A stretch of 7,367 bases of DNA, taken from assembly GCA_032251435.1 (NCBI GenBank), contig JAVVEH010000083.1, forward strand, positions 1 through 7,367. Direction: 5' to 3'. Positions within the stretch are counted from its first letter, which is position 1, and every line of letters begins with the position of its first letter. The stretch comes from JAVVEH01 sp032251435 (GTDB lineage: Bacteria > Verrucomicrobiota > Lentisphaeria > Oligosphaerales > MVZH01). A program made the position numbers and the translations under genes. Shown here in pieces: positions 1-5,790 of the stretch. The notes under the pieces were generated by a model that saw nothing but the letters and a program-made list of their open reading frames with translations, ran no database searches and was not told where the DNA came from.

Positions 1-98
1 GTCTTTCACGTCTTTCACGTCTTTCACGTCTTTCACGTCTTTCACGTCTTTCACGTCTTTCACGCCTTCCACGACTTCCAACGCCTTTCACGTTTCAC
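1..98. repeat. 9-bp tandem repeat array (GTCTTTCAC)
   Basis: Seven perfect head-to-tail copies of GTCTTTCAC fill positions 1-63. Four degenerate copies follow: 64-72, 73-82 (one extra base), 83-91 and a shortened 92-98. The array starts at or before the window edge, so the copy number is a minimum. Decay is only on the side facing the operon. The unit length is a multiple of three, so the array is open in several frames, but no start site or coding context goes with it. It lies just upstream of the promoter at 119-147. Confidence 0.95.
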
Positions 99-118
99 TG
101 CAAAATGTATGGACATGG

Positions 119-147
119 TTGCATTTAACATGGGGTGATGATATAAT
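119..147 (+). promoter_or_regulatory. sigma70-type promoter for the pseudopilin operon
   Basis: TTGCAT (119-124) and a perfect TATAAT (142-147) are separated by exactly 17 bases, and TG at 139-140 makes an extended -10. Transcription would start near 154, giving a 5' leader of roughly 55 bases before the ATG at 210. This is the only convincing promoter found in the window, so the genes from 210 onward are probably read from it, at least as far as the GspK-like gene. Confidence 0.65.
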
Positions 148-209
148 ATCCTGCCAAACATATTGACCGCCGCGCGTTTTTAACGCCAAAAACACAGGCC
201 CGATGCGCT

Positions 210-827
210 ATGAACCGCTCCATCCGCCACACGTTCACCATTATTGAGCTGATTGTCGTCACGTTTATTATCGGCATTGTGTTGACGCTGACCTTGGCCC
301 CTTTTGACAAATTGGTCACCGTCGCCGGTGTGGATGGCGCTGTGAACATGATCTCCTCCCAACTGCGCGCCTGCCGTCAGCACGCGGTCGGCAAGCGCGC
401 GCAGGTGGCGTTGGCCATATATCGCGACGGCATGACCCAGGCCATTCGGACCGCCCAGTTAGACAAAGACAACCATTTCGACAGATGGACGGAAAGCAGC
501 ACGTGGGCATTTTTGCCCGCCGGGGCGGTTGTGGAAGAAGTAGACGATGGCGATTCAGCCACATCAGGCGATACGGACGATGGTGGTGTTGATATCACTT
601 TAACGGCGGATCAGATGGTGCCCATTTCGACAACCGCTGTCACGTGCAGGTTTATCATCTACAGACCCACCGGAAAATTGGATGGCGGTCATTCTCCCGT
701 GATTAAAGTGAGTGACGCGATCCCCGATGGCTCCGGTGGATATACAACACCGGGGAAGAGAGGGATGAATTATTTGAAACTGACTGTGAACCGATTTACC
801 GGGCAGATCACGATCACGGAACCCTAG
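210..827 (+). CDS. GspH/FimT-like minor pseudopilin
   Basis: A 205-aa protein with a type IV prepilin N-terminus: short basic leader MNRSIRHT, then FTIIE (residues 9-13, Glu13 being the +5 glutamate) and a hydrophobic helix to about residue 30. The helix continues into an amphipathic segment (ISSQLRACRQHAVGKRAQVAL), as in GspH. The C-terminal half is beta-rich and ends in RFTGQITI, typical of GspH/FimT proteins. The residue before cleavage is Thr, not the usual Gly. Residues 109-128 form an acidic loop with nine Asp/Glu. In the family, GspH is a minor pseudopilin near the tip of the pseudopilus, cut and methylated by prepilin peptidase at the inner membrane. It is first in the operon, 17 bases before the next gene. 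The Shine-Dalgarno signal is weak (AGG at 195-197). The H assignment rests on gene order and overall shape. Confidence 0.8.
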   Translation: MNRSIRHTFTIIELIVVTFIIGIVLTLTLAPFDKLVTVAGVDGAVNMISSQLRACRQHAVGKRAQVALAIYRDGMTQAIRTAQLDKDNHFDRWTESSTWAFLPAGAVVEEVDDGDSATSGDTDDGGVDITLTADQMVPISTTAVTCRFIIYRPTGKLDGGHSPVIKVSDAIPDGSGGYTTPGKRGMNYLKLTVNRFTGQITITEP

Positions 828-844
828 AGCTCAGGACACGACTT

Positions 845-1396
845 ATGCGCGCGAAACATGCCTTTAACCTGATCGAGATCAGCATCGCTCTGGGTGTGAT
901 CGCGGTCGGAATCGTCGCCGTGGTGGGGGCCTTCCCGTTGGCCGCCAATAAAACCCGGGACGCCATGGCCGAAACCTATGCCGCTCAAGCCGCCGCCGAC
1001 ATGCTGGCGCTGATTGAATACCAGGGTCGGCAAAACTGGCCCGTCTATTTTGAAGGAAGCACGGTCCTGCCCGCGGCCAAACCCAGTGGAGGGACCGCCC
1101 GGGGGGGGGTGATTGCCGATACGAACGGCACCATTTACGGCACAGCCACCCCGGGGGCATACCACATCATCCGGTATACGGATGCCAATGGCAATGGGAC
1201 ATTCGATATTGGTGAGATTGTAGATTTTGAAGCGGAAATGCTGGTGTGGCGGAGTCTTGTTTCCGAAGATTGGAAAACGTCGAATTTTCCTTATTCTGAA
1301 GCCGTCCGACTCAATGTCGAGATCAGTTGGCCGGTGGCGGTTCCGTACGCCAACCGCCAGAAGGCCTATTACACCACCGAATTGTCCAGACGCTAG
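845..1396 (+). CDS. GspI/PilV-like minor pseudopilin with an EF-hand-type loop
   Basis: A 183-aa protein with leader MRAKHA, then FNLIE (residues 7-11, Glu11 = +5) and a long hydrophobic helix to about residue 33. The AFPLA motif after the helix resembles the 'cassette B' pseudopilins of Verrucomicrobia and GspI/PilV proteins. The -1 residue is Ala. Residues 113-124 (D-A-N-G-N-G-T-F-D-I-G-E) fit the 12-residue EF-hand calcium loop: Asp/Asn at 1, 3, 5 and 9, Gly at 6, Glu at 12. This is not a standard GspI feature. The start has AGGA at 833-836, 8 bases upstream. A run of nine G (1101-1109) lies inside the gene, a possible slippage site. By family role it would bridge other minor pseudopilins at the tip. 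It sits 15 bases before the ATG of the GspJ-like gene. Confidence 0.8.
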   Translation: MRAKHAFNLIEISIALGVIAVGIVAVVGAFPLAANKTRDAMAETYAAQAAADMLALIEYQGRQNWPVYFEGSTVLPAAKPSGGTARGGVIADTNGTIYGTATPGAYHIIRYTDANGNGTFDIGEIVDFEAEMLVWRSLVSEDWKTSNFPYSEAVRLNVEISWPVAVPYANRQKAYYTTELSRR

Positions 1397-1400
1397 GATC

Positions 1401-1405
1401 AGGGG
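1401..1405 (+). promoter_or_regulatory. ribosome binding site choosing the ATG at 1412
   Basis: AGGGG ends 6 bases before the ATG at 1412. An in-frame TTG at 1406 would directly abut this purine run, leaving no spacing, so the ATG at 1412 is preferred. Confidence 0.6.
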
Positions 1406-1411
1406 TTGTTT

Positions 1412-2179
1412 ATGAGCATACGTTCCATCATCAGTCGATCAGGCGGTGCCGGCCGCTCCCCGCGGGCCGGGCGCCATGCTCAACCACCCGCGCTCCGCGC
1501 CCCGCGCTCCAGGCATCGTGCCCGCCGCTCTTTCACCTTGATTGAGCTGCTGGCGGCCCTGGCGGTGTTCAGCGTCATCATGCTGCTACTGATGCGCTTC
1601 ACCAACGCCGCCAACACCACGTGGACCAAGTCGGCCGCCAATATGAGAGTCTACGCGAACGCCCGGGCGGTGATGGATCTGATCGAGCAGGATGTGAACG
1701 GCATGATTCTGTCAACGGATCCCGGCGCCGAGATACAGCTCCATGACCACGGCGGAGTCGATGACAACTTCCTGACCTTTGTCTCGGCCGTCGGCTATGT
1801 TTCGGCCGATCCGGCTGACAACGCATACGGCTCCAAACTAGTGGAAGTGACCTACCAGTGGGTGGACGACGGGACGAACCGTGTTCTCAAGCGCCGCGAA
1901 ATCGGTGACAGCGATGGCACCGACTGGGATTTTTTGGGGGCGCCCGCGCCCCCCGCTGTCGTGACAGCCTGGTACGACACGGCCCCCGCGGATTCATTTG
2001 AAACCATCACGGCGGGCGTCACGAATTTTGAGATGGCCGTCCACCCGTCGGCGGCCAGTCCGGCATACATCACCGTTTCCCTGAGTCTGATTGATGACCG
2101 GATACCCGACACGATTCCCGACACCGTGGCGAAGCAGACGGAACGGACCTTCACGCGAATTTTTTTTCTGAACCCATGA
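1412..2179 (+). CDS. GspJ/PilW-like minor pseudopilin
   Basis: A 255-aa protein. The leader is 40 residues long and arginine-rich (11 Arg), ending in RARRS. FTLIE (41-45, Glu45 = +5) and a hydrophobic helix to about residue 63 follow. After the helix the segment NTTWTKSAANMRVYANARAVMDLIEQD is the amphipathic stretch seen in GspJ/PilW, where a phenylalanine or tryptophan and an ARxxMDxIExD-like pattern are common. The rest is a beta-rich globular domain ending FTRIFFLNP. The -1 residue is Ser. The family member is a minor pseudopilin that forms a tip complex with I and K. The leader DNA is very GC-rich. A strong inverted repeat lies at 1936-1953 and a run of eight T at 2160-2167. The stop overlaps the ATG of the MNT gene (ATGA, 2176-2179), suggesting coupled translation. 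Confidence 0.8.
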   Translation: MSIRSIISRSGGAGRSPRAGRHAQPPALRAPRSRHRARRSFTLIELLAALAVFSVIMLLLMRFTNAANTTWTKSAANMRVYANARAVMDLIEQDVNGMILSTDPGAEIQLHDHGGVDDNFLTFVSAVGYVSADPADNAYGSKLVEVTYQWVDDGTNRVLKRREIGDSDGTDWDFLGAPAPPAVVTAWYDTAPADSFETITAGVTNFEMAVHPSAASPAYITVSLSLIDDRIPDTIPDTVAKQTERTFTRIFFLNP

Positions 2180-2490
2180 TGCTGAGCGAACAGGACATTC
2201 AAGATATTGTGGACCGGGTGGTGGAAGTCGCCGCTCCGGAGAAGATTATTCTGTTTGGCTCCTACGCCACTGGCACCGCCACTGAGGATAGCGACGTGGA
2301 TTTGCTGGTGGTCAAAGAGACCCCTCTGCCATTTGCCGAACGTACCGCCGACATTCAACTAGCTCTTTTAAAATGGCATATTCCCACAGACATAGTGGTT
2401 CAAACACCGGAAGAGTTCAACCGCAATCGGGAAAAATTTTGGACTGTGACCGCCCAGGCTGCCGAGAATGGGAGGTTTGTCTATGGTTGA
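2176..2490 (+). CDS. MNT-domain nucleotidyltransferase (MntA-like antitoxin family)
   Basis: A 104-aa protein with a complete minimal nucleotidyltransferase fold. Gly28-Ser29 and the pair Asp40/Asp42 (SDVDLLVV) form the GS...DxD active-site motif, and Asp72 in TDIVV is the likely third metal-binding Asp. The length is normal for the family. Such proteins are usually encoded with a HEPN-domain partner; in characterised MntA/HepT pairs the MNT protein is an antitoxin that adds AMP groups to the HEPN RNase. Translation may start at 2176 or at the next codon (2179). The gene overlaps the GspJ-like stop by 4 bases and the HEPN start by 8 bases. All motif residues are present, so the protein could be active, although its partner here is truncated. 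Its function in this cluster is unknown; it has no known role in pseudopilus assembly. Confidence 0.85.
   Translation: MMLSEQDIQDIVDRVVEVAAPEKIILFGSYATGTATEDSDVDLLVVKETPLPFAERTADIQLALLKWHIPTDIVVQTPEEFNRNREKFWTVTAQAAENGRFVYG
2470..2475 (+). promoter_or_regulatory. ribosome binding site of the HEPN gene
   Basis: GGGAGG lies 7 bases before the ATG at 2483, inside the end of the MNT gene. It favours 2483 over the in-frame ATG at 2468, which lies upstream of this signal. Confidence 0.6.
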
Positions 2491-2653
2491 CTCCATGGAT
2501 GTTACGCGCTGGTTGGCGTTCGCCCGTGAAGATCTTCGGGCGGCGCATAGAGATCTGGGAGCGCGCCCACCCTTGTTCAGGCATGTGGTATACAATTGCC
2601 AGCAGGCGGCTGAAAAGGCTCTTAAATCCATTTTGATAGGTACTGGCCGGTAA
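2483..2653 (+). CDS. truncated HEPN-domain protein (N-terminal half only)
   Basis: A 56-aa reading frame matching the N-terminal half of the HEPN family: WLAFAREDLRAAHRDL for helix 1, then HVVYNCQQAAEKALKSIL for helix 2. The QQAAEKALK motif is a hallmark of HEPN proteins paired with MNT nucleotidyltransferases. Family members are usually about 120-135 aa, so more than half is missing and the frame ends abruptly in GTGR-stop. The second half, with the rest of the helical bundle, is gone, so RNase or toxin activity is unlikely. The frame keeps a good ribosome binding site and overlaps the MNT gene as intact pairs do, so the loss is probably recent. A possible out-of-frame tail follows at 2640-2738. 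A functional short form cannot be excluded. Confidence 0.7.
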   Translation: MVDSMDVTRWLAFAREDLRAAHRDLGARPPLFRHVVYNCQQAAEKALKSILIGTGR

Positions 2654-2738
2654 CATTGTCCAGTTGACAGAGGCGCATATAACGTGTTCTGAAAAGAAAC
2701 TAGGGCGGGATGAGCTGCCCGGCCTAAACGTTGATTGA
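2640..2738 (+). pseudogene. possible frameshifted remnant of the HEPN C-terminus
   Basis: After a stop at 2637-2639, the frame one base ahead of the HEPN frame (codons starting at 2640) stays open for 32 codons to a TGA at 2736-2738, one base before the second MNT start at 2740. The peptide contains GNIVQLTEAH, which loosely resembles the conserved THDxxxLxE segment after QQAAEKALK in HEPN proteins. The position and tight stop-to-start spacing fit an old HEPN end broken by a frameshift or deletion. The similarity is weak and the segment is short, so this is tentative. Confidence 0.25.
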
Positions 2739-2739
2739 A

Positions 2740-2844
2740 ATGATGCTGAGCGAACAGGACATTCAGGCGATTGTCGACCGGGTGGTCGACGTGGCGCGGC
2801 CCGAAAAAATCATGTTGGTATGGTCATCTCACCGGAGACATTGA
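2740..2844 (+). pseudogene. 5' fragment of a second MNT nucleotidyltransferase gene
   Basis: Thirty-four codons parallel the start of the intact MNT gene: MMLSEQDIQ is identical, then AIVDRVVDVARPEKIML matches DIVDRVVEVAAPEKIIL. The match ends just before the GS active-site motif, and the frame stops at 2842-2844. The first 26 bases (2740-2765) are identical to 2176-2201; the rest has diverged mostly at third codon positions, so this is a separate family member, not a fresh duplication. No catalytic residues remain. The stop lies 4 bases before the ATG of the GspK-like gene, so translation of this remnant could still deliver ribosomes to that start. Confidence 0.75.
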
Positions 2845-2848
2845 GCTC

Positions 2849-5536
2849 ATGAAGTCGATTTTTAAACCCATCCATCACCCGGCCGGCGCTGACGAGCGCG
2901 GCAGCGCCCTGGTGCTCGTCCTCGGGGTGCTCGCCCTGCTGCTGATCAGCGCCACGGTCTTTATCTTCACCGCCAACACGGAGCGGGAAGCCGCCTCGGT
3001 CAACGCCGATGTGACCAAGGCCCGGTTGATCGCCAGGGGGAAAATGGAAGCGGCGGCGGCTATTATATATGCTAAAGCACAAAATAAGATGTACCCTGGG
3101 GGAATTGATGTGATGAATGCTGGGAGAAATGGCGTAGGTTGGGATGACATCTATTTTCGCCCCAGCATTGACAATGTTCTACCTAAAACTGTCTATTCAA
3201 ACGGGTTAAATGAAGCGCTTCACTTAAATGTTGGATTTGACTACACTCCGGCGACAATCGAATCAGAATTTTACTCGACGATAAGCTGGCACCTGCTTCA
3301 ATACAATCCGGGTGATGGTGTTAAAATCTATGGCCGGGGCGCATACGTTTTCATCGATGAGTCGGGGAAGTTAGACATCAATGGGGCGCTCACGGATGCG
3401 GAACCCTATTTTGATAAAAATGGGAATGGGAGCTGGGATGCCGGGGAATTCTACATCGACATCAACGGGAACGGAAGCTATGACGCGACGGCCGTGCCCG
3501 AGGGGGACGAGGCGAACAGCACCGGCAGCTCACCGCAGTTTATAAACCTACAGCAACTGTTCACCCGGTATACCTGGACCGGATTGCTTGGCGGCGGAGA
3601 CGCGAACGCCTTCCGGACCCGGCGGCAAGGCACGGTCAACCGCTGGCTGTCCTGGCGGCAGATGTACGCGGCGGACTACGCCGGTCCATTGTTTGTCAAA
3701 CCGCCGAACAACACCTATCTGCTGCAAGCTAAAGACACGATTTTCCCCCGTAGCTACGATAAGGAAGCCTACAGCGCTCTTGATGGAACCGGCGCCCGGC
3801 AGGATTATAGTCGCTTTTCGTTCAGCCGGTTCGACTGGGATGCGTACAGCCCGGCCGACACCGATGGTGACGGGCTGTATGATCTGGCGGGCACGGTGCA
3901 TCGTCAGATCTGGGACGACACCGACACCAATTATTCCGCGTCCATTCCCTGGCTGGCCGACATGACGGCGACGCTGGATGTGGATGGCAACGGCACGCCG
4001 GGAGAGGCTTCTGACAATACCGCCCTGCGGAATCAGGTCATCGCCAACATTATCGACTATGGTGACAGCGACAACATCCCGACGCATGATTACGCCGGGG
4101 CGAAAACCTACTGTGGTCTTGAAAAAGTGCCGTATATCAATGAGGCCGCTTTATCGTGTAGCTATGTGGTAGACGACTTGGGTGACGCGGACGCAACCAA
4201 TGACACCGGGGTTTTGACGGTTTATGGGTATGTGGAAATGATCAATATGTATGGGGATGGTTTGAGTTTTAATGAGGAAGAAATTTTTCTGGATGTGACT
4301 GCCACCATCGACGGCGTGCCAACAACCTACAACTTTTCCGCACCGGCCAAAGCGGTCGCCATGCCTGCGAATTCTTATCATGTGGTGTCGATGACACCAC
4401 AAACGACGAATGTCCCGGTCCCGAATGCGACGACATGTACAGTGGTGATTGATTCCGTCAATGTCGTTTTTAAAAACGGAACGACCGTGTATGATTTCTC
4501 GGTCGTTTCAAATACGTCAACGGCCTCGTTCGATTTAACGGATTCAACCGCTGCTTACGCGTCTTCCGAAACCTATGACCCCCGTAGTAATACCGTGCCG
4601 ACCATGTGGGCATGGGACGGCGGTGGAATTTCCGGAACCGCATTGGGATCGGGAACAGGCTCTCTGGGCGTTTTTGACAGCGGGACAAATACGTTTACCG
4701 CGTCTTTGTTGGCAAATCGCAACACTTTTTCGTATCCTGACGGGTCTTCTCCTTTGGGACTTACAGGGTATACGACCAAAGGAACGCATTACGACACAGA
4801 AATGGCGACAGATCCCGCCGCCGGCATTTCCACCGCCTATATCCGGAACGCGCCTATGCAGTCGCTCTGGGAGCTGGGCGCCATCCACCGGGGGGAACCT
4901 TGGCGGACGATTAATTTATTGACCTATAACGAAAATCCCGCGACCGCGACCTACGTCAACGGGGACGCGATACTTCTGGATCAATGCACGATCGGCTGGG
5001 AAAAAGTCGCCTATGGCCGATTGAATATGAATTCGCCCCTGAATCGGGCCTGGTATCCGGTGCTGCGGACCGTCAACCTCGGGGCCGGGTACGATTACGC
5101 CAACGCCGGCGCCGTTATATCCGATGCCAACATCAACACACTCACGAACAATATCAAAACGTTTACAAATATCCTTGTCAATGCGGTTCCGTATGGGCAA
5201 GACTCCCGGGGGAAAATCGTCGCTGTGACTTCCCTGAAAAACAGCACTGGCGGCACCCAGAACACTAATGCCACCCGGGAGGAAATCATTGGGCGGATCG
5301 CCGGGTTGCTGACCGCGCGGTCCAACTACTTCACGATTTTAGCCACCGGCCAATCGGTCAAGGATCTGGGAGCGGTTCCGGATGCCATTCCCGCCGCGGA
5401 CCGCCCGTCGAGCTGGTCCGAGCTGGCGGCCGGTAAATGGGTGGATGTCCTGGCCGAGGCGAAAGTCGTGGCCATTGTCTATCGGGACGCGTACACCAAC
5501 GAGTTTAAAGTCGAAGAAATCCGCTATGTGGAATAG
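2849..5536 (+). CDS. very large GspK/PilX-like minor pseudopilin with calcium-type loops
   Basis: An 895-aa protein. The N-terminus is a GspK/PilX-type prepilin signal: DERG (15-18), cleavage before Ser19, then ALVLVLGVLALLLISATVFIF and EREAA. The +5 position is Leu, as expected because GspK lacks Glu5 and caps the tip. The start at 2849 puts the leader at 18 residues; the 26 codons open upstream are an out-of-frame reading of the MNT fragment. The body holds DxDGDG-type loops at 189-200 (a complete EF-hand-type loop, D-K-N-G-N-G-S-W-D-A-G-E), 204-212, 337-345 and 377-386. A region with IIDYGDSDN (401-409) and GLEKVPYINE (423-432) resembles GspK and Verrucomicrobial 'cassette A' proteins. A beta-rich stretch spans roughly 449-570. 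The C-terminus (AEAKVVAIVYRDAYTNEF) is typical of the large family. Typical GspK is about 320 aa, so this is nearly three times longer. Base composition shifts sharply after about 3060. Confidence 0.8.
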   Translation: MKSIFKPIHHPAGADERGSALVLVLGVLALLLISATVFIFTANTEREAASVNADVTKARLIARGKMEAAAAIIYAKAQNKMYPGGIDVMNAGRNGVGWDDIYFRPSIDNVLPKTVYSNGLNEALHLNVGFDYTPATIESEFYSTISWHLLQYNPGDGVKIYGRGAYVFIDESGKLDINGALTDAEPYFDKNGNGSWDAGEFYIDINGNGSYDATAVPEGDEANSTGSSPQFINLQQLFTRYTWTGLLGGGDANAFRTRRQGTVNRWLSWRQMYAADYAGPLFVKPPNNTYLLQAKDTIFPRSYDKEAYSALDGTGARQDYSRFSFSRFDWDAYSPADTDGDGLYDLAGTVHRQIWDDTDTNYSASIPWLADMTATLDVDGNGTPGEASDNTALRNQVIANIIDYGDSDNIPTHDYAGAKTYCGLEKVPYINEAALSCSYVVDDLGDADATNDTGVLTVYGYVEMINMYGDGLSFNEEEIFLDVTATIDGVPTTYNFSAPAKAVAMPANSYHVVSMTPQTTNVPVPNATTCTVVIDSVNVVFKNGTTVYDFSVVSNTSTASFDLTDSTAAYASSETYDPRSNTVPTMWAWDGGGISGTALGSGTGSLGVFDSGTNTFTASLLANRNTFSYPDGSSPLGLTGYTTKGTHYDTEMATDPAAGISTAYIRNAPMQSLWELGAIHRGEPWRTINLLTYNENPATATYVNGDAILLDQCTIGWEKVAYGRLNMNSPLNRAWYPVLRTVNLGAGYDYANAGAVISDANINTLTNNIKTFTNILVNAVPYGQDSRGKIVAVTSLKNSTGGTQNTNATREEIIGRIAGLLTARSNYFTILATGQSVKDLGAVPDAIPAADRPSSWSELAAGKWVDVLAEAKVVAIVYRDAYTNEFKVEEIRYVE

Positions 5537-5591
5537 CCAGCCATGAAAGACACAGGCATCCTGTGGAACCGATGACGGCGGCTGATTTTTG

Positions 5592-5607
5592 CCCCGCTCG
5601 CGCGGGG
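5592..5607. repeat. 6-bp GC hairpin
   Basis: CCCCGC (5592-5597) and GCGGGG (5602-5607) form a stem around a 4-base loop, 55 bases after the GspK-like stop. It could protect the 3' end of the upstream message or be part of a dispersed repeat. It lacks a following T-run. Confidence 0.55.
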
Positions 5608-5703
5608 AAGCTAAGCGATTAAGTTCGGGACACCGCCACGCGTGGCAGAGGCTTGAGCTTGGCGAAAGCAGTGACCGACGGGAACGGCAACGAAGCGTCA
5701 AAC

Positions 5704-5763
5704 GTTCGGGACAAGGTTCGGGACAAGGTTCGGGACAAGGTTCGGGACAAGGTTCGGGACAAG
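5704..5763. repeat. 12-bp tandem repeat, five copies (GTTCGGGACAAG)
   Basis: Five perfect head-to-tail copies of GTTCGGGACAAG end 27 bases before the ATG at 5791. A single partial copy (GTTCGGGACA) occurs at 5623-5632, before the array. The unit is a multiple of three, so it reads as an in-frame four-residue repeat (V-R-D-K) in the frame of the next gene, but the signal peptide at 5791 argues that this part is not translated. It differs in sequence from the arrays at both ends of the window. Confidence 0.95.
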
Positions 5764-5790
5764 GGTTTTTTAAGGATAGGATCGCGGCGT

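Larger units (their letters stand above)
5537..5790. other. gap between the GspK-like gene and the secreted protein
   Basis: 254 bases without a supported gene. It holds a hairpin CCCCGC-TCGC-GCGGGG (5592-5607), a perfect 12-bp palindrome GCCACGCGTGGC (5635-5646) and the 12-bp tandem repeat at 5704-5763. The T-run lies before the first hairpin on the + strand, and no T-run follows it on either strand, so it is not a standard intrinsic terminator. I see no convincing promoter. The only small frame after the GspK-like stop is 10 codons from 5543, which I do not call a gene. Confidence 0.6.

Noticed and set aside
1..98. CRISPR array
   Set aside because: The 9-bp units are directly adjacent with no spacers, so this is a simple tandem repeat. 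The same holds for the arrays at 5704-5763 and 7136-7184.
176..193. Small inverted repeat GTTTTT / AAAAAC in the operon leader
   Set aside because: Only six AT-rich pairs; too weak to call an operator or riboswitch.
1852..2358. A 168-codon minus-strand open frame across the J-like and MNT genes
   Set aside because: It spans the boundary of two convincing + strand genes and shows no domain.
2771..2848. A 26-codon N-terminal extension of the GspK-like protein
   Set aside because: This is an out-of-frame reading of the second MNT fragment, and it would put the prepilin signal far from the N-terminus. The ATG at 2849 gives a normal leader.
3548..4087. A 179-codon open frame on the minus strand, inside the GspK-like gene
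   Set aside because: It is rich in Arg, Val and Gly with no recognisable motif, and it mirrors the high-GC coding strand of a well-supported gene.
5653..5790. Upstream extension of the secreted-protein frame through the 12-bp repeat, giving V-R-D-K repeats
   Set aside because: A clear signal peptide begins at 5791 and would be buried 46 residues inside the longer form. The frame is open mainly because the repeat unit is a multiple of three.
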